From positions 5,997,106 through 6,061,105 of the forward strand of contig NC_020174.2 of assembly GCF_000224145.3 (NCBI RefSeq): a stretch of 64,000 bases of DNA, given 5' to 3'. Below are positions 10,154 to 19,790 of the stretch, piece by piece. Under the pieces are notes generated by a model that made no database searches, was not told the DNA's origin, and saw nothing but the letters and a program-made list of their open reading frames with translations. How positions within the stretch are numbered: the first letter of the stretch is position 1; each line of letters starts with the position of its first letter. Source of the DNA: Ciona intestinalis. Lineage: Eukaryota; Chordata; Ascidiacea; Phlebobranchia; Cionidae. Made by a program: the position numbers and the translations under genes.

Positions 10154-13100
10154 TTATCCGCTGAAAAGGTCGTTGCAGGTAAGTCCGGAGACATCGACGC
10201 CAGACAAAGCTCCTTTCTGGTATTGCTTTCCGTCACAACACCAGTACAGGGCACCGTCAATGCATCCATCGCCACAGCAGATTGCTTTGTCAGGATCCAC
10301 GTTGTTCAAAGTACGTGGCGTGTCGTTGCAACAAATCTCAAGGCTTGGGTCCATGGCGGCACCACCTTTAAATTAGAACGAATTAATCAGTGAATGCAAC
10401 TTATTTATCGGGGCAATGGTAGACGTTACAGTAGGGTTGTTCATTTTCATACACCTCATGTCAGCTTACGTGTTATTATATATTTTACTTTGTGGTTGAT
10501 TTTTTATCCTTGTTATATTCTTTTGAATGTGTGGCTAATAATTTAGATAGCCCATAAAAAAATTAATTAAGATACCGCCTCCAAGGTGAAGCAGTTTGAA
10601 ATTGTACCTATACACCTTTTCTATACAATTTTGATTCATAGACTAAATTGTAAGTAAATATCGTTATAGTCTTATACTTACCACAGCATTGAGCATTTGC
10701 CGATGGTTTAGGTTGTGGCAAGCCATTACAGCACAAAGTAGATGTTCCGTTGATGACAATACCGTTACAACATGCGGATTCTGCTCCGAAATCTTTTTCA
10801 AGTGCGATATCGTCACAGCACAAGTAGATTCCCTTGTCGATGACGTCGTTTCCGCAGCAGGTCGAAGTTGCCCAGGACAAACCGCCTGTTATGAAAATTG
10901 AGATCAGAATGAGTTTTTTTTTTCAGGCAAACATGCAACAGTATCGTAAAATTAACTATAGAAAATGTGTTTTAGAAAAGCTGTCGAGATTAAACGATTT
11001 TTTAGTAGAAATTAACATTCACTGAAAATAATTGTGTAACTGTATCATGTAATATTAACACTTAGAAAAGGGTGTTGTTAGAAGACTGTCAGTTTTTAGT
11101 AGATATATAGACGTACCTAAATCAGCGATGTTTCCGTTGCAGCACATGCTGCTCATGTAGTCGTACGGGAGAAGTGAAACGTCATTGGCGAAGTTACCGC
11201 AACATCTGGTTGTGTGGCTAACTGGGTCTTCCTCCTGGAAAATATCAAGGTTTCAGTTCTAATCTTGACCAAAAATTGCGTATCTCTTTTTAATCCAGTT
11301 TTTATGTCGTTTTATACAATTTAGGCCATCGGTATTGTAACATGATCGATGTTTTGATTGTAATCGGCGCATTAATATCCCGCTGTGAGCAATTTTAGTT
11401 TTAATCTGATTCACTTACTGCAAGTGCTGAAGGGTTGATCGGGTTGTTGTGTAAAACACCACCACAGCATGTTTGTGTGTACGCGTCGAACGTCTGGTTG
11501 GTACAGCAAGCCGGCCATGTCAGACCAGTGCCCTGAGGAAAATACAACGGTCGTTATTTGTGTAATTAGAAACGACATCGCTTAGAAATGAGCTTAGAAA
11601 GTGTATCGTGCGAAAGATGAAACTTACGCTGATTTCTCCATTGCAACAAGTTTGGCTCCCAGCAAAGAAACCAATTCCCCCACAGCAGCTGTCTCCTGGC
11701 TGAAATATTAAAATTTAATGTTAAATATAATAAAATTTTGGGAATCTCGTATCAAATCTAGTTCTCGTGAAGTTGGGCGATTCTCGTAACGAAATAACAG
11801 TCAGGATCAAGTGACACGAGATACGTATTCATAAAAAGTCCCTTCTCCTATTCAGACTAATAATGTCATTTTAAACGAAGTTTATATCCAACAGAATACA
11901 ATTCGATGAACCTTATTTCTGCCAGTTACGTGTTTCTTAACACTTGGTTCCTAAAACACCCGCTTTATTATCATTTAGTCGTTTAAATTCACGAATCATA
12001 TATATATTTAAAATTGTGTTACTATTCTTACCAACACGGTGTTTTCGCAGCAGGCAGAGTCTTGGCTCAAGTAAGGTTCTCCGTTACAACAAGCGTCACC
12101 GAGTGACTTGTTGAACACGGTGCCATCACAACAGATCAAGTCGTCGTTTACCTGTGCAGATATATATAGAATATATAGTACTGTGGGGTAAGGTGTCGTA
12201 CACGTATTATCTTACATTTCCTGATCGGGTTCTAGCAATTATAAAAACGTTCCTTTAACGCTTAGTTGTGAGGATACGGTTATACAATTATTCCAGTGTT
12301 TCGTGGTCACTTTCAAGTGGGGGGAATATGATAAAAACATTTTCAAGTGGGGGGAATATGATAAAAACATGTACCATCTTTCCCCACACCTATCCATAGT
12401 AGGTTTGGGAAAGATGGGACACCTTTTCATTCTACTTTCTCTTCATTTAGTAGTTACCAAAGACCACTTAAATAATTATTAAACTGTATAACGGTGACTC
12501 CCATAGACCGTTGTTATTTGTTTAAAACACGATCAGGAAATTTGGATATTATGGGCCAAGGGTGTCCCATCTTTCCCCGCCCTACTATACATGTATACAA
12601 ATTATATCTGGAACTTATCGTAATGAGAAAATACTTTTAACTTACGTTAATTCCTCGGTTATGAATAGCTCCCCCACAGCAGATTTGTGTGTTTGAATCG
12701 TAAGCCTCAGTTGTACCATCAGCCATCACGCAGCATGCGAGGGAAAGTCCTTGTTGGTCTACGGCTACATCGGTAATTGTATCTCCACAGCACATCTTAA
12801 GAAACAGAAAACTTAGTTTAAATATCCGATTAAAACAGGAAATTTTCGTTGTATAGTGGGGTGGATGGGTAACCGTCCCATTCGGTAGTAACATTCAAAT
12901 ATTTATAGAACCGTAACCTCCCGACTTCCATATAAACTGATGTTAATTGTTTAAAACACGGTCATAACATTTGGATATTATGTGCTAAAGGTGCTCCGTC
13001 TTGTCCACATATAATAACTTACCTGAGTGGCTGAGTTACCGATCGTACCACCGCAGCAAAATTGGCCAGTTTTGTTGTATCCTTGACCATTGCAACACAT

Positions 13101-14529
13101 TTGAGTTGCTGTGTTGTATCCCCCCTTTGACCGTCCGTCGCTGCTGTAACAACAGCCGGCGTTTTGTTTTGGGATTCCTACGGCAATTGAACCGTCGTGG
13201 CAAGGACAGGATGAGTAACGTCGGTCGAAAGAGGTATCGCCGCAACATTCAGTGTAAGCGGTATCCCCTGAAAATTAATAATCGTTAAACAAAGCGGCTT
13301 GGGGTAAGATGGGACATGTTTTAATTCTACTTTTTTCTTTTGGTAGTAAGCAAAGTATATTTACATAAAGATAAACCGCATCATAACGACTCAAAAAGAG
13401 AGTTGACATCCTTTTAAACCATCAGGAATATGGGGCATTATGCCAACGATATCCCACATTATACTATAACGTTTCTAGAACATAATCTTACCAGCGAATT
13501 GCCTGTTTCCGTCGCAGCACATCTCAGTCATATGGTTGAAAACTTCAGGTCTGTTGTAGTAGCCGTTGCAACAAGATTGGGAAGATGCGCTGTTGTTGAA
13601 CAGAGTAATTCCACAACAGAATTCGGCAGTCTGTAAAATTATTTCATGTTTGAAGTTTTACTGAAAGGCAGAAAAAAAACGTTGCAATAAAAGTAAAGTT
13701 TTATTACCAGAAGATCTAAAAACAGATTTTGTCCACTGGTAGCAGAAGTAGAGCAAAACTCAGTAAGGGGGGGAGATAAGACACCTTATCATTCTATTTT
13801 CTCGTCACATTTGATAGTAAACAAAGAAAACTTAGACAAATATAAAACCGTAACCTCACAACTCCCATAGACCGTTGTTAATTGTTTATTTAAGCGCAAT
13901 CATGATATTTGGATATTCTGTGCTAAAGGCGTCCCATCTTCTCCCACTCTACTATATACTTGATACTTACAGCTTATATCACTTACGTTGTTAGTCTTAT
14001 CATGGACCTCATATTCTTTGCCGAACGGCCAGCTGCAACAATGTTGGGTTTTTGGGTTGTAGGGAAGACCGGTGTCTTCGTCCCCACAGCATGAGGTGTA
14101 GATGTCTCGTTCGTAGATTGTACTGCCTGCGGTAGTTTAAATTAATAATAGTTACTATGCTTTTTATATACAGTAGGATGGGCTAAACTGGGACATGTTT
14201 TTGATCCCTTTTTCTCGTCCATTTAATAGTAAACAAATAATGTTTAGATAGAGTTATATAACAGCTCAGCGACTCTAGAATACAGTTGTTAATTGTTCAA
14301 AACACGATCAGGAAGTTTAGATGCTAGTGGTAACTTATTTTACACTATGGTACTCTACATTCTACTAACCGCAGCACATTGAGGTGCAGCCTTCGTAGTC
14401 TACGATGGACCGAAGTCCAGTTGCTGGATCCGTCACGTTGCAAGTCCTGATGGAACGCTTGCATCCTGTGCTGGCAGATGCAACGTTCAAAGTTGCTACA
14501 AGGAGAACTGCTGCGATGAAGACCTTCAT
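10154..14529 (-). CDS. Galaxin-like secreted CC-repeat protein (copy 1), complete, 557 aa
   Basis: Exons: 14370..14529, 13987..14126, 13492..13630, 13023..13267, 12646..12795, 12032..12151, 11628..11699, 11419..11532, 11117..11234, 10682..10885, 10154..10365. They sum to 1,674 nt with unbroken phase and canonical borders. The ATG follows a likely 5'-UTR intron. Residues 1-19 form a signal peptide (MKVFIAAVLLVATLNVASA). The mature part opens with TGCKRSIRTC, the conserved CKR-start of all three copies. It then runs through roughly 18 CC pairs spaced 15-30 residues apart, often CCxG preceded by a Y-x-x-x-T-Q/M context, the pattern of galaxins. A distinctive segment in exon 4 (SCPCHDGS ... GCCYSSD) is shared with copy 2. 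No transmembrane segment follows the signal peptide. The likely role is an extracellular matrix or secreted structural protein held together by disulfides; that is inference from the family. Confidence 0.88.
10430..10560 (-). mobile_element. SINE fragment, reverse
   Basis: CATACACCTCATGTCAGCTT and GTTATTATATATTTTACTTT match the internal part of the reverse-oriented copy at 5228-5477. Confidence 0.55.
12172..12394 (-). mobile_element. Diverged MITE with internal 34-bp tandem duplication
   Basis: Ends ATAGTACTGTGGGGTAAGGT and CCATCTTTCCCCACACCTAT. Between about 12,309 and 12,370 a unit of about 34 bp containing CAAGTGGGGGGAATATGATA occurs twice in direct tandem. Confidence 0.7.
12395..12595 (+). 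mobile_element. MITE copy abutting the previous one
   Basis: Starts CATAGTAGGTTTGGGAAAGA and ends CCATCTTTCCCCGCCCTACT. With the 12172-12394 element it forms a back-to-back pair in one intron. Confidence 0.85.
12853..13014 (+). mobile_element. Shortened MITE copy
   Basis: The left end TATAGTGGGGTGGATGGGTA jumps directly to CCCATTCGGTAGTAACATTC, so about 30 bp are deleted after the terminus. Confidence 0.75.
13297..13468 (+). mobile_element. Diverged MITE copy
   Basis: CTTGGGGTAAGATGGGACAT at the left; the right end is degraded (GATATCCCACATTATACTAT). Confidence 0.7.
13762..13959 (+). mobile_element. MITE copy
   Basis: Left end CAGTAAGGGGGGGAGATAAG; right end TCCCATCTTCTCCCACTCTA. Confidence 0.8.
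14168..14352 (+). mobile_element. MITE copy in first coding intron of galaxin-like copy 1
   Basis: Left end ATACAGTAGGATGGGCTAAA; interior CACGATCAGGAAGTTTAGAT; right end diverged. Confidence 0.75.
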
Positions 14530-14530
14530 T

Positions 14531-14619
14531 CTGTTGAAAAATATAACTTGTTATAGCTGGTTACACTTCTTGCGAGCATCGGAAGAGGAAATATCAACAT
14601 CGCATCAATTTAGACGTAC
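14531..14619 (-). other. Probable 5'-UTR intron of galaxin-like copy 1
   Basis: On the minus strand the donor CCAG/GTACGT (exon end 14620) and the acceptor TTTTTCAACAG (exon restart 14530) lie just ahead of the ATG at 14529. They define an 89-nt intron that would leave one untranslated base before the ATG. Confidence 0.5.
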
Positions 14620-14692
14620 CTGGAGGTTTCTTGAAGTATATTGAGTTGTTTCACGATCGCCGATCGAAGTGACTGCGGTACGGCGAGGCGGG

Positions 14693-14700
14693 CTTATATA
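14693..14700 (-). promoter_or_regulatory. TATA box of galaxin-like copy 1
   Basis: TATATAAG on the minus strand, placing transcription start near 14,668. The 5' UTR exon would be about 50 nt before the UTR intron. An inverted GATCGCCGATCG lies at about 14,655-14,666. Confidence 0.5.
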
Positions 14701-15334
14701 GAGGGCAAATAGAAAGATGATATATGATCTATTACCCGATCTACGACGTATAGAGACGGGTGACGTGTCCCCGGGTGTCACCGCTGCCTTGAAGGCGGTC
14801 GCTTGATCGGGTTACTTGGTAATTAGAAACGGGAAGGACAAAGTGGGTCTAACTACTTTCGTGCAGTTTAGACAGCTATCCACGGGTAAATGTGGCTTTG
14901 AAATTCTGTGTAATTCCGAAAAATGGTCGGGTAAAGTTCCCTGTTTTGTTGTGCGTTGAAAATTGTGGGGGTAGAATAACAGGGCGGTCATTGCTTTTGA
15001 TTTCTTCCTCGTGAGTTGTAAAGTAATTACGTCGGTGCGGCTTTTGTTGACGTCATATAAACTGAGAGTGGCAATATATGTATTGCAACGTAATGGGGTA
15101 CGTGGAATATATGGCCGGGCAACGTGGAGCGACAAACAACATATACACCGCAAAAGACGGCAGGTGCATGGTTAGTTACCTGATAAACATAATGCTTTCA
15201 AGTAAACGATACGAAAATTGCTTGCACTAATTACTGCAAGAGGATTTGGTGCTGTAGAATTGTGAATTGATGTTGCTTTGGTTATACTACATATTAGGGT
15301 TTTAAATAACTACTTCAACTTGCCGATTATTTAT

Positions 15335-15513
15335 GTGAGTAGAGTGGGAGAAGATTGTACACCTTTTGTGCTATTTTCTCGTCTCATTTGGTATTAAACA
15401 AGGAACATTCACGAAATAATAAAACCGTATCCGGTTGTTCATTGTTTAAAACACGATCAGTATATTTTGATATTATGTGGTAAAGCTGTCCCATTTACCC
15501 CACCCCAGCATAT
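15335..15513 (+). mobile_element. MITE copy, intergenic
   Basis: Left end GAGTAGAGTGGGAGAAGATT; right end TCCCATTTACCCCACCCCAG. It is missing about 20 bp after ACCGTATCC. Confidence 0.75.
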
Positions 15514-15658
15514 AAAGTATGTATATACCGAAGAAACAATGTTATATATATATTGTGCAGTATACACAAGACACATATAATAAAGCACACAAAGATAGTT
15601 ATCTAACACTCAAAAGTTCGTAAACGATTTTACGTCTTGAATTGAATTGATTCTTTAA

Positions 15659-15858
15659 TATATAGTGGAGTGGGGGGAGATGGGACACCTTTATCACATA
15701 ATATTTAAATAGCCTGATCGTGTTTTAAACAATTAACAACGGTCTGTGGAAGTCGTGAAGATGCGGTTTTATAATTCATTGAATGTTCTTTGTTTACTAC
15801 CAAATAAAAAGAGAGAAAAAGGAAAAAGTGTCCCATCTCCCCCCACCCTACTATACTA
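15659..15858 (-). mobile_element. MITE copy, intergenic
   Basis: Ends ATATAGTGGAGTGGGGGGAG and TCTCCCCCCACCCTACTATA, close to the consensus. Confidence 0.85.
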
Positions 15859-16369
15859 ATCTATGTTGTTTGTTCGGCTTGGTTTCCGAATATAATAACT
15901 TAGTTTAAGAACAAAATACGCACATTGCATATTTAACCTTGCATATATTTAAATGGTTTGAGTACAATGTGCAGGTCGCTCATTTAAATGTGAAGTTTGT
16001 TTAAACACATCGCACTTGGTGCTGATATTTTCGACCCCCTTGTCGATTTACCGACCCCTGCTGGTGCCGCATAATTGCTTGAGAGCGCCGTATAACGGAT
16101 GGCGTATTATAAGGGACAACGTACTGTACACATAATGCTACACAATGCTGTTCTCGCCATATAAAGTGCGGGTCCTTCAAACTGAATACAGAATATTTTT
16201 AAAATGGTTGGAGCATTGTTTTAATGCTTGTGGTAAAAGTTTTTTAAAATTTGATAAGACATGCAGTAGCAGCCGATTTCACTCTTTGGGGGAGAAATCT
16301 GGTTTTAAAATGACATAGCTCTATCGCTAGAGAAATCGCTCTATTTTGGAAGCAAAACGACGTCATTCT

Positions 16370-16435
16370 TTGAAGTGACGTGTGGGTCTGAATTTCTGAC
16401 GTCACCCTTCCATGACGTATCAAAATTCTGACGTC
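16370..16435. promoter_or_regulatory. Cluster of TGACGT/TGACGTCA sites
   Basis: Four CRE/ATF-type motifs within about 60 bp: AGTGACGTG, CTGACGTCA, ATGACGTAT and CTGACGTCA. The motifs are seen directly; binding and target gene are inferred. Confidence 0.4.
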
Positions 16436-17761
16436 ATACTGCTAAATAAACCATGAAGCATATTCAATAAAAAGTTCTGTGATGTTTTATTTTGCAACGA
16501 CACGAAATAATTGCACAAAAGAAATTAAATAGTAATTGACTTTTATTGAAGAATCCTCTGAAAAATAGAAACAAGATTAAAAATACCTTTATAATTTATG
16601 TGGCTGGCGTTGGTGGAAAGCCACTACGGCACGACAAGCCCCCAGCCAATGGTAGTGGGTTTCTACTCTGGTGAGAAACCCTTTGCTGGATAGACCTTAC
16701 CCAAGCAAGGTTAAACTAACCGTCAGACAAAAATAGTAAGGAACACACCAACAAAAAGACAAAAATAGTACAACGAGTGCAGCGACATACATGTGCCAAA
16801 CATGCAACAAACACAACAGCTCAATCATACAAAATGGGGACGCAGTCAAAAATTAATTAACGCGAACATAATCATTGAAACATCTACAAATAAAATATGG
16901 TTCAAATCCCGAAGGATAATCATCTGCAGTGTACACCATATTGAATGTCCGACCGCAAGGAGTCGAAGCCTACAACAGCTCCGCATGACCCAATTAAAAG
17001 GTAAGTCGCCATGTTGGTACCGCGATACTCTCATCGTATCTTCACACAATATAATAAAAACGTCCGGATGTTACGAACTGAATTGACCGTTACGAAACTG
17101 CATCAGGTTGTTACGAACCGCAATGACAGTGACCTAAATACCTAGCGTAGCATCACTGGCGGTGACGTCCACGCAACAACCTGACCGTTAAGTAACTCAA
17201 TCAAAACTGACGTAACCGCACCGAACGCAGGGTCATGACAATGCTCTGACCCACCGTATCGACTTCGTAGCGTAATTGTGACGTGGCCATCGTCCCAATC
17301 ACGCTACATGACGTTTGTGGAATTAAAATTATTTTATCGGGGTGGAGAAGCTTATATTTTACTAATTTAAATGAAAATTCATGGATTTTAGTTATGTGCG
17401 CTTATTATACTACGTGTTAATATTACTCGAGTATTTGTGTACCAACATAGCGTTCTCACCAAGCGATCAGGACAATACAGAATCGCTGAAGGGTTCGACC
17501 TTTGTAGACGAAGTACACAATAGAGTGTACAGCAACAAAATCTGATCCAGCAAGATAATCGCCATAGTTTTATTGCATATATTTCATAGACATGCAAAAT
17601 GCACTATAGTAGTGACTGACTAAAAATAGCTGGCAACATTAGGTCCAGCAGAGTAAGAAAACAGCAGCGCAGACAAGACACGCATACAACACACAACTCA
17701 TACTTATAATACTCAAACCTCAAACCGTGTATCCTTATGGTGTCTTCGTCTTTGTTCTTCG

Positions 17762-18964
17762 TCTGCAAAGTAGGATAGTTAAGTCGTATGTAAAAGTTGC
17801 GTATCATGCAAAAAATTCATAATTTTATTCCAATCTATTCAATATTTAAATTTATCTCAAATTTATCGTTTCTATAATTATAAACAATGATAATATACAA
17901 TACCTTGCACTTTTCTTCGGCAGCTTTATTCGCGGACTTCTCTGTAAAAACAAACGTCAAACATCGGTTTGAAACTAATATAATATAAATACCGTTAGCA
18001 CCTAACTCCCATATTTCCTAATCGTGTTTTAAACAATTAAAAACACCCAAGAAGTCGCGGGACTATCAAGGCTATATAACGGTGTACATATTATTTTTAT
18101 TACTAACAAATAGGACGATAAAAGAGAATGAAAACCGGTGCCATCTTACCCCACTCTGCTACAATATTGCGTCGTAATTACCTTCTTTCTTGCATTATTC
18201 CATGGGCCGCTTGATCCTCTGTGACGTCACATACCATGTTCTGTAGATTTAGATTAGATTTTATTGAAAGCAAAATAAGCTAGTCAAGAAACCATGAACT
18301 TACGAAGTGGGTTCTTCTGTTGCGTCATCACCACTTCGTGACGTCACATCGTCGATGTTTCTAGAAAATAGCTTATGTACGTAATAATGCCAATTGTGAT
18401 TTATACTTTACCAATTTTTTAATCTTCTTGCTTCGCGCGCATAGCGCAAATATAATTAGAATATACAAGTAATGTGCCTTGCGTCGACGCAAACCGCGCA
18501 TGGGGCCCCATGAAAATAATCGCAAAACGTAAGCGTGGAACAGTCGCGTATTGTTCGGCTATGACGTAACGAAACTAATGGCGTAACATAACCGCGAGGA
18601 ACGGTAAAGAGCGATTGTGTTGAGTTGTGACGTAACAGAACGCAGCGATTGTGAACCGAGGTACAGCGTTGTGACGTCGCGAGTGACAGAAACAAAGAAC
18701 CGTCGCGATTCCGAAATCGAACTTGATAAAGAAAAATATAAACGCATAACGTAATAAATGCAAGGCACAAAACTTTCAGCATAATGTTATTGTATAGAAT
18801 GTAGTGGAATAATATAACTGTATGTAGTAATGTAAAGTAATAATATAATAGTAAAAGTAAGACATAATATAATACCTATATAACGAAATAATACTTAACT
18901 CAAGTCTTGCAAGAAAACTTGTTGAAACCTTCCAACTTGTAACCTGGTGTGGAACCAACTTCAT
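17762..18964 (-). CDS. Unassigned candidate small gene made of mini-exons (low confidence)
   Basis: On the minus strand there are three short segments bounded by good splice signals: 18304..18360 (57 nt), 18182..18240 (59 nt) and 17904..17941 (38 nt). Another acceptor opens at 17762. A candidate ATG lies at 18964 (MKLVPHQVTSW...), with CCAAT-like GATTGGTCAG and CATAAAA elements upstream near 19,070 and 19,005. Joining 18964 to 18304..18360 in phase 2 gives an acidic stretch (ENIDDVTSRSGDDATEEPTS). No single splice path keeps every exon in frame: the 57-nt and 59-nt exons look like diverged duplicates, both with AACAT near their start and a TGTGACGTCAC core, and might be alternatives. I recognise no family. 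It may be a spliced non-coding RNA, a lineage-specific gene or chance. Confidence 0.25.
17980..18166 (-). mobile_element. Degraded MITE copy
   Basis: Interior AATCGTGTTTTAAACAATTA and the right end CCATCTTACCCCACTCTGCT; the left terminus is lost. Confidence 0.6.
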
Positions 18965-19200
18965 CTAAACTGAAACGTGCCAGTAACTTGCTTAAGAAGA
19001 GCGTTTTATGCGCGGGGCAATCAAGGCGGGCGTGACCAGCTGATGCGGGGCGACGGTCGCGTGAGGAATCTGACCAATCAGCTTCAAGAACCGGATGGCG
19101 GATTAATTGTGACGTCACTTTAACACTGTGACGTAATACACTAAGTTCACATGGATTCGCGATTTTGAATTGGCGTTTCAAGCGCGGATTTATCTTTAAG
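18540..19200. promoter_or_regulatory. GC-rich region with repeated TGACGT sites and CCAAT box
   Basis: Contains TGACGTAAC, TGTGACGTAAC, TGTGACGTCGC, TGTGACGTCAC and GTGACGTAAT, a minus-strand GATTGGTCAG near 19,070 and CATAAAACG near 19,005. The layout resembles a compact promoter reading leftward into the candidate mini-exon gene. Confidence 0.35.
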
Positions 19201-19790
19201 TGTCGTTCGTATTCAATACGAGTGAGGTCTTACTACAGCGAGACATGGACCAGCACATGGCGACCATTTTTACTTTTGATCTCAGCGTCACTAATTCTTG
19301 TTTTTGATAACTTTCCAAACTAATAGACCTAAAACTTTCACGCTGACTGTTTTAGTAGCAGTGTGCAACTTAAAAAAAAGTTATTTACCTGTTGCATTTT
19401 ATACAAACGAACGACATAATGTGCGGAAAAGGCGACTTTATATAAAATAAAGCAACAAAAATAAATACAAGCAAAAATAATTAAACAAAAAAAAATTAGG
19501 CAAAACATACATCGGGTTTATAAAATAATTTTGTTTTTTCTTATGGCAGGTTACTCTCAGTTTTACCATCTAAAATCGAACCGACCTGCTTCGTGATATT
19601 GTTTATGGAATATATGAATTAACATATTAAACAAACAGTGTTATAATGTACAGCATACACAAAACACACGACTTAATAAAGCATACAGAAATATTCAACA
19701 CCAAAATTCAAAAACGGTGTTACGTAATGATTCAAGCTCATAACGCTTCACTGTGGTTATCTTTGCATTCGACTTTCGGTTCTGGTATCT

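Larger units (their letters stand above)
14701..17600. other. Intergenic region, no recognised gene
   Basis: Holds two MITEs (15335-15513, 15659-15858), a segment at 15,553-15,645 that recurs near 19,640, and grouped TGACGT sites at 16,370-16,435 and 17,150-17,320. A GC-richer stretch at 16,600-16,720 has no recognised peptide. Open frames are below about 115 codons and show no family resemblance. Confidence 0.5.

Noticed and set aside
14812..15153. 113-codon minus-strand open frame upstream of galaxin-like copy 1
   Set aside because: No signal peptide, CC module or splice support; composition looks random.
16600..17100. Possible retrotransposon 3' end or snRNA
   Set aside because: No reverse-transcriptase peptide, poly-A tail or snRNA core; left as unassigned.
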